Notes under the pieces: model-generated
Database searches by the model: none
What the model was told of the DNA's origin: nothing
What the model saw: the letters and a program-made list of their open reading frames with translations, nothing else
Shown: positions 25,812 to 34,257 of the stretch, in pieces
Position numbering within the stretch: the first letter of the stretch is position 1
How the letters are laid out: each line of letters begins with the position of its first letter
Program-made: the position numbers and the translations under genes
Source: Adhaeribacter rhizoryzae
GTDB taxonomy: Bacteria > Bacteroidota > Bacteroidia > Cytophagales > Hymenobacteraceae
DNA length: 64,000 bases
NCBI RefSeq assembly: GCF_008629685.1
Contig: NZ_VWSF01000004.1
Span: 343,316 to 407,315 of the forward strand
Direction of reading: 5' to 3'

Positions 25812-28800
25812 TTATTTAACCCGGTTCAAAACTGCTTCAACCGGTTGCCCTTGGAAAGTAGCCTGCAAACTCAGTTGGTCACCTTGTATTCTGCCGCGAT
25901 ACGGTATCTTGTTCGGGCCAAAAGATAAATTAAAGCTTAAATCACTGCCGGTAATTTTACCATCGGTTATGGGGCTTTCGCCTCTTGGGGTTACTACCGA
26001 ACCGGTTAAAGTTTCGCCTTCGGCGGCTAATTTCAACGTTAAGTCAAACTGGCCCATGCGTCCTTGCCAGGTGCCGGTTGCATTGGCGGGCTGACCAACA
26101 GCAGCGCTGTCTGGGGTAGTTTGGGTACCCGGCGCAGTAGTTTGCGGGGCACCAGCAGGGTTAACTGGGCGATTGAATTGTCCGGGAGCACCGGCTGGTC
26201 TTTGCATTTGGCCTTGGCCTTGTACCGGAGCGCCACCGGTTGGCATGCCACCACCAGCAGGGGAAGCAGCGGCTGGTGCACCGCCTGCGGCCTCTTGTCC
26301 GTTGCCATCGCCACCACTTTTCATGTCGTCGTTGTTAACCGATTTTCTTCTGCGGCGGTTTGCATCCGTAGTAACTTTGCCTAAACGGTAGCTAAACGTT
26401 GCCCGGAAGCTCAGGTTATTCATAACGTTGGTACTTTTCTGGCTCAGTAACGGCGATTCCAGTTCGTTCACCATTTTAATAGAAGTGCCAAAGAAGTTTT
26501 CGGCGCCAAAACCTATGGTTCCTTTTTTATCGTTAAAGAATTTGCGGAAGTTTAAGCTATAAATACCAAAGCCGCCTTGTGTACCTTGCAACTGCACCTG
26601 ACGGGCCCGGTAAAAACCAAAACCTTGCAGTCCCCAGCCTTTACCTAAAGTGTAATTACCCATACCCCGTATGTTAAACACCCAACCTTTGTTGGTGGCC
26701 CGGTAATTAGGGTCGCTTACATTGTTATCTAAAACAGAATAATAAGAATCGGTACCAGCATTTAAACTTAGTTTATCCGAAATATTGATATTACCGAAAA
26801 GACTAATACCATACGCATCTTCCTGCCCAATATTCTGGAAAGTAGTACGGATGGCGCCTGGCTGCACATTATAATCTAACGGGTTAGCTACAGTGTCGCG
26901 GATGCTCTGGATGGCATTGTTGGTGTTGCGGTAATAAGTTGAAAAGTTCAGCGAGGTTCTGTTTATATAGGTGCTGTAAGCCAATTCAAAGTTATTTGTG
27001 TATTCCGGATCTAAATATTGGTTACCAATGGTTACGCTTAAGGGGTTTGGCGCCTGCGGATTCGGGTTCAGGAATTGCAACGATGGCCGCTGAATTCGGC
27101 GGTTATACGATACTTTAACCGTGTTACCTTCTTTCAGCCTTTTAGAAAGGTTAATGCTGGGCACTAAAACGCCGTAAGCCGGTATTTTTACTTCGCCATT
27201 ATTGCTGGTTTTAAAATCGGCGGTAATGGTAGTGTACTCGTAACGCGCGCCGGTTTTAAAGCTGAATTGCGAAGGTGTGGTTAAAGTATAAGAAAGATAA
27301 CCACCGGTTACATTCTGATTGTAATTAAAAATATTGCTTAATACGGCATTCGGGTTCTTTACAAAAGGCCCATTGGCGCCTATAGCATTAAAGGTTTCGT
27401 AATCGGAAGTTACCTGACGCACAATTTGTTTACCGCCTAGTTCTACCAACTGGTTTTTGCCAATCGGGTTTTGGTAATCTATCTGAATGGTACTTTCCTG
27501 GTTAAAGCTTTCGTTAATATTTTTTAACCGTTGATCAATGGTAGAAAAATCGCTGTTAAAAATATCGTTAAAGAAATTATTTGTCCGGTTGTTGCGGCTG
27601 TACTGCGTTAAAATGCTAAACTCTTGTTGCGGCTTGTCAAAGGTATGGGTGTAGTTAACGTTTACGTCTACGGTACCAGAGTTATCGGTAACTTCTACAT
27701 CGCGTAAGCTTCTAAAAGATTCATCGTTCTGAATGCGTAAACCAGTTAAATTATCCTGGAAATTGTGCCCGTTCCGGATACCGTACTGAATAGAAGTAGA
27801 TAAGAAGTTATTTTTATTAATATCATAATCCCAGCCAAAGGTGTAGCGGCCAAACATACCGCTATTGCGGGTGTCTGCTTCCTGAATGTTAGTTGTTACG
27901 GGATTGCCGTTGCTGTCTTTGGTAATTTGGGTATTCAGGAAGCTACCGGTAGAGTTGTACATTGCCCGGCCAAAACCACCTAACGAAAAGCCCATTTTGC
28001 CTTTTTTGTAGCTGCCGTTCAGGCCCAGGTTAGAACCCCGTAAACCGGCACCCGCATCAATATTTAAGTTACCGCCTTGCAGCGTGTTTTTCTTTAGTAC
28101 AATATTAATAATACCCGCTGATCCTTCGGCATCGTACTTAGCCGAGGGCGACGTAATTACTTCTACTGATTTAATTAAATCGGCCGGAATTTGTTTTAAG
28201 GCATCGGCTACGCTGCCGGCCGTAATGGTAGATGGCCGGTTATTTATTAAAACGCGCAAATTAGAACTACCGCGCATCGAAACATTACCGTCTAAATCTA
28301 CCGACAGCATAGGCACTTTACGCAATACATCAGTAGCGTCGCCGCCGCGGTTACTCATGTCATTTTCGGCGTTGTAAACGGTACGGTCTACTTTTTCTTC
28401 TATAATGGCCCGCTGGCCCTGCACCTGCACTTCTTTTAAGGCAGTAGCGCTGGTATTAATTTTCACCGCACCCAAATTAACATCGTCGTTGCGGTCGTTT
28501 ATTTTAACACCATCAATATTGCGGGTTTCGTAGCCAATAAAAGAAATAATAACCCGGTAATTACCTGGCCCAATTTTAGCAATGGTAAATTTTCCTTTGT
28601 CATCGGCCAAAGCGCCATCTAACGGTTTGCCCGTATTAGGGTCGGCGAGGGTAATGGTGGCAAAGCCCACCGGCTGCTGATTGGTGGCATCTACTACGGT
28701 GCCGGTAATGCGGCTATTGCCTTTTAGCGCTGCCGTGCCGGTAATGGCAGTAGCGTTGCCGGGCCCACCCCCTGCTGGTGCCTGGGCCAAAGAAACCTGG

Positions 28801-28850
28801 GTGCTTAAAGCCAAAGCTAATAAGGGTAACAGGGTAATTTTGTTTTTCAT
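25812..28850 (-). CDS. TonB-dependent outer-membrane receptor with C-terminal beta-domain extension
   Basis: A 1012-residue protein. Residues 1-22 form a signal peptide. A carboxypeptidase-regulatory-like domain lies at about 45-130 (RITGTVVDATNQQPVGFATITL), then the TonB plug at about 145-250 (KVPMLSVDLDGNVSMRGSSN; SAKYDAEGSAGIINIVLKK), then the OMP_b-brl_3-type barrel to about residue 835. Unusually it does not end at the barrel: a Gly/Pro/Gln/Ala-rich linker (about 840-930) leads to a final domain of about 80 residues (TWQGRMGQFDLTLKLAAEG to the end) that looks like a beta-sandwich. Substrate unknown. It forms a single-gene unit. Confidence 0.93.
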   Translation of the reverse strand: MKNKITLLPLLALALSTQVSLAQAPAGGGPGNATAITGTAALKGNSRITGTVVDATNQQPVGFATITLADPNTGKPLDGALADDKGKFTIAKIGPGNYRVIISFIGYETRNIDGVKINDRNDDVNLGAVKINTSATALKEVQVQGQRAIIEEKVDRTVYNAENDMSNRGGDATDVLRKVPMLSVDLDGNVSMRGSSNLRVLINNRPSTITAGSVADALKQIPADLIKSVEVITSPSAKYDAEGSAGIINIVLKKNTLQGGNLNIDAGAGLRGSNLGLNGSYKKGKMGFSLGGFGRAMYNSTGSFLNTQITKDSNGNPVTTNIQEADTRNSGMFGRYTFGWDYDINKNNFLSTSIQYGIRNGHNFQDNLTGLRIQNDESFRSLRDVEVTDNSGTVDVNVNYTHTFDKPQQEFSILTQYSRNNRTNNFFNDIFNSDFSTIDQRLKNINESFNQESTIQIDYQNPIGKNQLVELGGKQIVRQVTSDYETFNAIGANGPFVKNPNAVLSNIFNYNQNVTGGYLSYTLTTPSQFSFKTGARYEYTTITADFKTSNNGEVKIPAYGVLVPSINLSKRLKEGNTVKVSYNRRIQRPSLQFLNPNPQAPNPLSVTIGNQYLDPEYTNNFELAYSTYINRTSLNFSTYYRNTNNAIQSIRDTVANPLDYNVQPGAIRTTFQNIGQEDAYGISLFGNINISDKLSLNAGTDSYYSVLDNNVSDPNYRATNKGWVFNIRGMGNYTLGKGWGLQGFGFYRARQVQLQGTQGGFGIYSLNFRKFFNDKKGTIGFGAENFFGTSIKMVNELESPLLSQKSTNVMNNLSFRATFSYRLGKVTTDANRRRRKSVNNDDMKSGGDGNGQEAAGGAPAAASPAGGGMPTGGAPVQGQGQMQRPAGAPGQFNRPVNPAGAPQTTAPGTQTTPDSAAVGQPANATGTWQGRMGQFDLTLKLAAEGETLTGSVVTPRGESPITDGKITGSDLSFNLSFGPNKIPYRGRIQGDQLSLQATFQGQPVEAVLNRVK

Positions 28851-29328
28851 AATTTTTAATCGAAGTAATTTAAAATGTAATAGTTAGATCGTTGTTTTTT
28901 GTTTAAACATCAAGGCATTTTCGCATATACCTTTTACCTATTGGGCCTTTTCATTACAAAAGAACTAAACTTTAAAGTATTCACACGAAGAAATAGACCA
29001 ATTGGCAATAATTGTCGACGAAACGGCATGCTATAGACAATTAAGTTGGGAAGAAGTTTAAAGATGAAGCTAAATAAAAATAGAAGTGACTTACTAACTT
29101 ATAAGGCATTTCGGGGTTGCCTGCGTAACTTAGGGCAAGCTGTGTGCTAAATATTAATTAAAGAAAAATGAAGTGGCCTTCGTGGCAGGATTTAAATAAC
29201 GAGGAAGTGTGCAAGAGAATAAATAAAAGTAAGCTGGAATGAGATAGCTCCTGTAGCTGCTTTTTTGGGCAAAAAAAAACGCCTGGTAAAGTACCAGGCG
29301 TTTTCATTAAAATATTGTATCTAAATTT
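28851..29328. other. Intergenic region upstream of the TonB receptor gene
   Basis: The region probably holds the receptor promoter. I see no strong TAnnTTTG element on the minus strand, no credible coding frame and no repeat copy. A terminator (29276-29304) for the small gene on its right lies at the end. Confidence 0.5.
29276..29304 (-). terminator. Terminator of the small CxxC protein gene
   Basis: AAAACGCCTGGTA (29276-29288) pairs perfectly with TACCAGGCGTTTT (29292-29304). On the minus strand TTTTTTTT follows. Confidence 0.88.
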
Positions 29329-29520
29329 TTAGTGCTTCACCGAGCCTAATAATTCATTACGTTTATCCAGAATATCTTGAAAAGTCTGGAAGTTTATCTG
29401 AGAAAAAGAAGCTTCTTCGTTGTAGGTGCGTCCACAAACATTGCAATTTTTTTCTTCAGATTTTGTTACTTTCGACTCATTCTTACTCAAATTTTCATTA
29501 ATCCAATTGTTTGTTTTCAT
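29329..29520 (-). CDS. Small hypothetical CxxC protein
   Basis: A 63-residue protein, counted from ATG at 29520. An in-frame GTG three codons upstream is less likely because AGGGAG lies 8 nt before the ATG, an unusually good ribosome-binding site for this genome. The sequence is hydrophilic (NENLSKNESKVTKSEEK) with one C-x2-C pair (CNVCGRTY) that could bind zinc only with a partner chain. A terminator directly follows, which supports a real transcript. Function unknown. Confidence 0.6.
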   Translation of the reverse strand: MKTNNWINENLSKNESKVTKSEEKNCNVCGRTYNEEASFSQINFQTFQDILDKRNELLGSVKH

Positions 29521-30010
29521 AACCTGCACTCCCTTACTTAATATATATAGATTTAATTTTTACGCACCAATTACTGTAACTAAATAATACTTTACTGGAT
29601 TATTCGTTAAAAGTTACGAAATAATCATTAGTATAGCTGATAAATACCAAAATTTGTTCCTTAATTACAATGTATCTTGTAAAATTAAGTATTTACCGGA
29701 ACAATAGTGCGGTTAACTAGGCAAGTTGTAAGTATTAATACCCGCTGATTCTGAATATTTTAGCAGCAATTACAATCAATTTCTGATGTTGTCACAACAG
29801 AATTTTAATTAGCTTGAGATCAATAACCTACCATTAAAGTATAAATGCAGGTACTTTATACCCCTATTAAATAGAGACTGTGCTTAAAAAAAGCATTTTG
29901 GTCATCCTGAGCTTGTCGAAGGATCTATAACAATATCATAACTTTATAGATGTTTCGGCAAGCTCAACATGACAGGAATAATGTAAGCCAATATTTAATT
30001 AAGGATGGTG
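29521..30010. other. Intergenic region containing a family-D repeat
   Basis: Besides the repeat copy at 29900-29976, the remainder is AT-rich with no coding frame I can support. The repeat lies 35 bp beyond the xseB stop and may also end that transcript. Confidence 0.5.
29900..29976. repeat. Dispersed palindromic repeat, family D, copy 2
   Basis: The left arm (29900-29929) contains GTCATCCTGAGCTTGTCGAA and the right arm (29945-29976) contains TTTCGGCAAGCTCAACATGAC. The arms are near reverse complements with a few mismatches and enclose about 15 bp. The same arm sequence appears decayed at 5705-5784. Confidence 0.75.
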
Positions 30011-30226
30011 TTATAGATCCGTAGGATTATCTAATTTGGCGATAATCTTTTTTACTTCGGTATTCGTGTAGGTTAATTTGGATTGACAATATTGAATTAG
30101 ATCCGAAGCCCTTTTTACCTTTTCCGCCAAATCGTCGATGGGTATATTTTCGTTTTCCAGTTCGTTTACCAAATCGGTTAGTTCTTCGAGGGCTTGCTGG
30201 TACGTAAGATTAAGTTCCTGATTCAT
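30011..30226 (-). CDS. xseB: Exodeoxyribonuclease VII small subunit
   Basis: A 71-residue protein with the XseB pattern: LTYQQALEELTDLVNELENENIPIDDLAEKVKRASDLIQYCQSKL. It is all-helical and binds XseA in the exonuclease VII complex, which degrades single-stranded DNA from both ends. It overlaps the xseA 3' end by 17 bp, a sign of translational coupling. It lies last in the unit and is followed by a repeat element. Confidence 0.93.
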   Translation of the reverse strand: MNQELNLTYQQALEELTDLVNELENENIPIDDLAEKVKRASDLIQYCQSKLTYTNTEVKKIIAKLDNPTDL

Positions 30227-31580
30227 TTGGAGTAGTTTTGGGTAGTACCTGGCTTTCTACTTCGCCGGCATAGAAGCGGGTTTTAATTTTATCACCGGCC
30301 TGTAAGGTATTTAGGTTAGTTACGGCTTTTCCGTGTTTATAAACAATGGCGTAACCGCGCTTTAATATATTTTGCGGATCGAGGTGGTTAACCGATTGCA
30401 AGTAGTGCCTTAACCTAAAATTTTCTTCTTTCAACCGATTATCGGCATTACAGCTAAGGTTAAATTTAAGTTTTAATAAATTCATTTTCTCCTGCTGCAA
30501 GCGCTTTTCAGTTAGCAACACTGCCGCATTCATTTGGGTACTTAAAAAGCGTTGCTCCTGGTTTAGTAAATCTTTAACGAGGCTGCTGATGGTAGTACGG
30601 CATTCGTTTAAAATAAGCTCCTGCGAAATTAATATTTCGTTGGTTTTAAGCACCAGTTGCTTTTGCAGTTGCAGCAGTTTTTCGTTAAAGCTTTGGTTAT
30701 GCGCCACAATGCTGGCCGCGGCTTTAGTAGGTGTTTTGGTTTTGAGCTTGGCCATTAAATCACAAACCGATTCGTTTTTTTCATGCCCGATACCGGTAAT
30801 AATGGGTACGTGGTACCGCGCTACGGCCCGGGAAAGCAAATACGTATCGTAAGCCTGAAAATCGAGCTGACTGCCTCCACCCCGCACCAGCACTACGGCA
30901 TCGTAGTTAATATTAGATTCATAAATCCGGACTAATTGCTGGTAAATAGCTTTATGCGCATCCAAGCCCTGCACCGGCGCTAAATATTCATCAACAGTAA
31001 AACTAAAGCCATAACGGTTGGTATACAACTCGTGCATAAAATCGGCGTATCCATCGGCCTGGGCCGAAGAAATTAACGCAATGCGCTGAATAACCGGCGG
31101 AAACGTTAGGCTTTTGTTGTGGGTAATAAATTCGCCGTTCTGCTCCCAGATATGATCGGGGTTGTCAGTTAGCAGTTTCTGGATAACAGCCTGCCGCGAT
31201 AAAGCCAAACGCCCGATGGTATAATTAGGGTCAATATCTTCTATTTCTAAAGATAGGCCGTATTGCACGTGGTAGTTTACCCGTACTTTAAGTAATATTT
31301 GTATATTATCTTTAAAATGCTGCCCGGTTGTTTCTTCGAAACACTGAATACATTTATAACTGTTACCCCAAATGCGCGCCTTCATAGAGGCTACTACCCT
31401 ATCGGTTTGCTCGCATTTTTCTATTAAGGTTAAGTAACATTGGTTTTTGTTGGGGTATAACGAAATATTAGTGGTTTCTGCAATAACCCCAAACCGCTGC
31501 TCCTGAAAGGCATCTTCCAGGGTAAACTGAATTAACTGGTTCAGTTGCGATAAACGGATAGGGTTAGCAGTGGCAATCAT
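30210..31580 (-). CDS. xseA: Exodeoxyribonuclease VII large subunit
   Basis: A 456-residue protein. Residues 1-110 form an OB-fold nucleic-acid binding domain. The catalytic part follows with RIALISSAQADGYADFMHEL, VLVRGGGSQLDFQAYDTYLLSRAVA, and ITGIGHEKNESVCDLMA, then long helices that make the coiled stalk. Compared with the E. coli protein the key family glycines and the GHE motif are present. It forms exonuclease VII with XseB and acts in DNA repair. First gene of the xseAB unit. Confidence 0.95.
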   Translation of the reverse strand: MIATANPIRLSQLNQLIQFTLEDAFQEQRFGVIAETTNISLYPNKNQCYLTLIEKCEQTDRVVASMKARIWGNSYKCIQCFEETTGQHFKDNIQILLKVRVNYHVQYGLSLEIEDIDPNYTIGRLALSRQAVIQKLLTDNPDHIWEQNGEFITHNKSLTFPPVIQRIALISSAQADGYADFMHELYTNRYGFSFTVDEYLAPVQGLDAHKAIYQQLVRIYESNINYDAVVLVRGGGSQLDFQAYDTYLLSRAVARYHVPIITGIGHEKNESVCDLMAKLKTKTPTKAAASIVAHNQSFNEKLLQLQKQLVLKTNEILISQELILNECRTTISSLVKDLLNQEQRFLSTQMNAAVLLTEKRLQQEKMNLLKLKFNLSCNADNRLKEENFRLRHYLQSVNHLDPQNILKRGYAIVYKHGKAVTNLNTLQAGDKIKTRFYAGEVESQVLPKTTPNESGT

Positions 31581-31662
31581 GTAAAGTTAAACGTACGCTT
31601 GTACAATAGCTTGTATAGCCGTTTTTAAAAACAAAAGAATATTTCAGATAATAAAGATACAT

Positions 31663-31690
31663 AAAAAAGGCAGCCGGTGGGCTGCCTTTT
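31663..31690 (-). terminator. Terminator of the 50-residue lipoprotein gene
   Basis: AAAAGGCAGCC (31665-31675) pairs with GGCTGCCTTTT (31680-31690) around GGTG. On the minus strand TTATG follows the T run. It lies 12 bp beyond the stop of the short lipoprotein gene. Confidence 0.8.
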
Positions 31691-31702
31691 AATATTTTGG
31701 GT

Positions 31703-31855
31703 TTACTGAGAAGACTGAGCCTGCTCGGAATATTCTTCCCGGTTGGCTCTTTTATGAGCCGCATCTTTATCCGGATCGGTTTCCGGAATAGAACCACAAG
31801 CTTGTACCAGCAGCAAACTGCCCAGGCAAAACATCATTATTACTTTTCTCTTCAT
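31703..31855 (-). CDS. Very small lipoprotein (50 residues)
   Basis: A 50-residue frame on the minus strand begins MKRKVIMMFCLGSLLLVQAC and continues GSIPETDPDKDAAHKRANRE. The basic start, hydrophobic stretch and Cys20 make a plausible lipobox (VQAC at the end), and the rest is hydrophilic. A terminator hairpin lies 12 bp beyond its stop, and the next minus-strand gene upstream is another lipoprotein. A longer frame on the same strand (31564-31797) overlaps but has no such signals. Function unknown. Confidence 0.6.
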   Translation of the reverse strand: MKRKVIMMFCLGSLLLVQACGSIPETDPDKDAAHKRANREEYSEQAQSSQ

Positions 31856-31886
31856 AAAAACAATTAAATAAATATATAAATCTTCT

Positions 31887-32255
31887 TTATTTTTTTATTT
31901 CTCTGTTTTCAGTAGTCCGGCTTTTCGACTCGTTGGTTTCACCTCTGGTAACCGATGAGCCTACCTGTTGCTGGGTTTTCTCGGTTGCCCGGGCCGCTTC
32001 TGTTTCGTTTACCCTACCCGGTGCGTGCATAGTGTCAGAAGCAGCCGTATTATTCATGGTGCCGCCGTTACTACTTGCATTGGCTCCCCGCTGGTTATCA
32101 TCTACCTGGCCACCGCCCGATTGGTTATCATCCTGCAATCCGCTCTCGTTAGCACCGTATCCTTCTTTGGGCGCCTGCGCATTCTGGCCCGCGCCGCCGC
32201 AACTTGACCCTAAAAACGCGAGCGAAATTAATATAATATATGCTGTTTTTTTCAT
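31887..32255 (-). CDS. Hypothetical low-complexity lipoprotein
   Basis: A 122-residue protein with a lipoprotein signal (MKKTAYIILISLAFLGSSC, Cys19). The mature part is rich in Gly, Asn, Gln, Ser and Glu (GYGANESGLQDDNQSGGGQ; ASSNGGTMNNTAASDTM) and is very likely disordered. No domain is visible. It lies between the tiny lipoprotein gene and the L,D-transpeptidase gene on the same strand, all three envelope-related. A tether or spacer role is possible but unproven. Confidence 0.65.
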   Translation of the reverse strand: MKKTAYIILISLAFLGSSCGGAGQNAQAPKEGYGANESGLQDDNQSGGGQVDDNQRGANASSNGGTMNNTAASDTMHAPGRVNETEAARATEKTQQQVGSSVTRGETNESKSRTTENREIKK

Positions 32256-32348
32256 AGTCGTGTTTATTTAAATTTTAAGATTCTAGAAAATATTACTGCT
32301 TTAGTTTTACAAATAGTTGCTTGAAAAGGTTAAATAATTCACTTACAA

Positions 32349-34034
32349 TTAATTAAAATATTCCTTTTCCAGTACTTTGTCGTGTCCGTAAATATCGTCC
32401 CGGAAATGAACACCGCCTCTATCATCTACCCAACTGGTAAAGTATACAATATATACTGGTACTTCTGCTTTTAGATTTACGTACTTTTCTTCGCCGGCGT
32501 GCATGGCTTCCAGTATTAGCGGTTCGGTCCAACTGGGCTGATCGGATAATAAAAATCTTGCCAGTTCTACCGGTTTTTCTACCCGAATACAGCCATGGCT
32601 AAAACCGCGCTGCGATTGGCTAAACAGTGTTTCGGAAGCGGTATGGTGCAGGTATACCTCGTGTTCGTTCGGAAATATAAATTTTACATCGCCTAAAGGA
32701 TTCTCCGGGCCGGGCCGTTGCCGGATGCGGTATTTAAACGCTTTTTCATTTACCGCAAACCAATCGACGGAATAAGGCGAAATGGGTTGGGCATTTTTAC
32801 CGAGCCCGTTGAGCAATTCCATATCCATTCTTTCCAACCAACCCGGGTCGGCTTGTAGTTTGGGCAGGAACTCTTCAAAAATAATAGAGTTAGGCACATT
32901 CCAGTAAGGCGAAAAAACAATATATTCAATTTTATCGCTGAAAACCGGCGTCGAACTGATGGATTTCCCAACAATTACCTTCATATCCAAGACCGTTTCG
33001 CCATTTTCGCGGGCATAAAGCATGTACTCGGGCACGTTTACAAAAATGTGTTTTTCTTCAAATTTCTTGGGTTTCGGTATCCAGCGCCAGCGTTCCATAT
33101 TGATAATAATCTGGTCTATGCGATCGTCTATGCTCACATTCATGGCTTTCAGGGTTTCTTTGCCCAAAGAACCATCGGCGTTTAAGCCATGCCTTACCTG
33201 AAAATCCATAATTGCATTTCTAACTTCTTCGGTAAACCGGTTTGAATCCGGACCGGCAACAGCCCACCGCTCCCGGGGAAGCAGGCGTTTGCGGAGGAGT
33301 GGCACCACCCGGGTGGTATCGCCTACCTTAAGTCGTTTAACATTAGGAATATTTGGCCACCCTCCGGCTTTACTTATTTCGCGGTATTGCTGCAGGGCGG
33401 TGCGCAAACGGTTATACTCTTCGTGCAACGGCTCGAACTGATAATACGGATAACGGCTGTCGCGTTCCCGTAAAATAGTTTCTAAAGCTTTGTTCAGTTT
33501 AATTTTATTTTTCCGGACGCTCCAATCTATTTGGTCTATTTCTTTGGGGTTAACCGTACCGCGGTAAAAATCCGAAGCATAATGCATGTAAGAGGCGGTT
33601 AGCGCAACATCTATCTCCTGTTTTAATTTAAACCGCAGCGAATCATTCTCTTTAACCTGTTCATAAGATTTAAATAGCTGGGTAAAGTTTTTTATTTTAT
33701 AATCTTCGGGGTTTAAGCCCTCGCGGTAAGCCCGGTTTACCACCGAAATTAAGGTATTGGCTTGGGGTACCAGTTTATCTTTTTTAAACCAGCCTAACCT
33801 AAAGTTCCTGTCCCGGTAAAACTTCATTACAATATTGCGGTGCTTTTTAAATTCGGGCTCCTGCCGCACATAAGTTTCTACAAAAGCGCTATCGGTGTGG
33901 GCCTCTTTTTGTTCTAGAGTTTTTTGGGCCGTATTACCGCCTTTATTGCCTTTATTTTTGCCGCAGCTAAAAGCAATGGCTAAAATGAGTAAAAACAAAC
34001 AATAAAAAAATGTTCTATCTTTTGGGTGATGCAT
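32349..34034 (-). CDS. L,D-transpeptidase (YcbB-like), lipoprotein
   Basis: A 561-residue protein. The N-terminus MHHPKDRTFFYCLFLLILAIAFSC gives a lipobox with Cys24. A scaffold domain follows, then a peptidoglycan-binding domain at about 240-290 (VGDTTRVVPLLRKRL, NADGSLGKETLKAMN). The YkuD catalytic domain spans about 330-500, with SHGCIRV at 479-485 and Cys482 as the nucleophile. It forms 3-3 cross-links in peptidoglycan or attaches proteins to it. The order of domains matches E. coli LdtD. A single gene in this strand context. Confidence 0.93.
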   Translation of the reverse strand: MHHPKDRTFFYCLFLLILAIAFSCGKNKGNKGGNTAQKTLEQKEAHTDSAFVETYVRQEPEFKKHRNIVMKFYRDRNFRLGWFKKDKLVPQANTLISVVNRAYREGLNPEDYKIKNFTQLFKSYEQVKENDSLRFKLKQEIDVALTASYMHYASDFYRGTVNPKEIDQIDWSVRKNKIKLNKALETILRERDSRYPYYQFEPLHEEYNRLRTALQQYREISKAGGWPNIPNVKRLKVGDTTRVVPLLRKRLLPRERWAVAGPDSNRFTEEVRNAIMDFQVRHGLNADGSLGKETLKAMNVSIDDRIDQIIINMERWRWIPKPKKFEEKHIFVNVPEYMLYARENGETVLDMKVIVGKSISSTPVFSDKIEYIVFSPYWNVPNSIIFEEFLPKLQADPGWLERMDMELLNGLGKNAQPISPYSVDWFAVNEKAFKYRIRQRPGPENPLGDVKFIFPNEHEVYLHHTASETLFSQSQRGFSHGCIRVEKPVELARFLLSDQPSWTEPLILEAMHAGEEKYVNLKAEVPVYIVYFTSWVDDRGGVHFRDDIYGHDKVLEKEYFN

Positions 34035-34257
34035 ATGTTATAAAACTGTAAGAATATTAAACCGGAACTGTACTTTTTAAAGATTAAAAACTTTATATGT
34101 ACTTTCTCCGATACTTCTACTATTACTGTTTTAAACCCAAAAATGTTATTATAGAAATAATGCTAAATCCTAATACTTTACCTTTAATCCTGCTGTTTTA
34201 AGGCTTAAACAGGCTCGTACCAAGTTTTAATTTTAATAATTATTATTTCTTTTTCTG

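Noticed and set aside
26039..26391. Several overlapping frames on both strands in the TonB receptor gene end
   Set aside because: They arise from the Gly/Pro/Gln/Ala low-complexity linker, which leaves other frames open by composition.
31564..31797. Minus-strand frame of 77 codons between xseA and the lipoproteins
   Set aside because: It overlaps the 50-residue lipoprotein frame, which has a signal sequence and a terminator; this one has neither.
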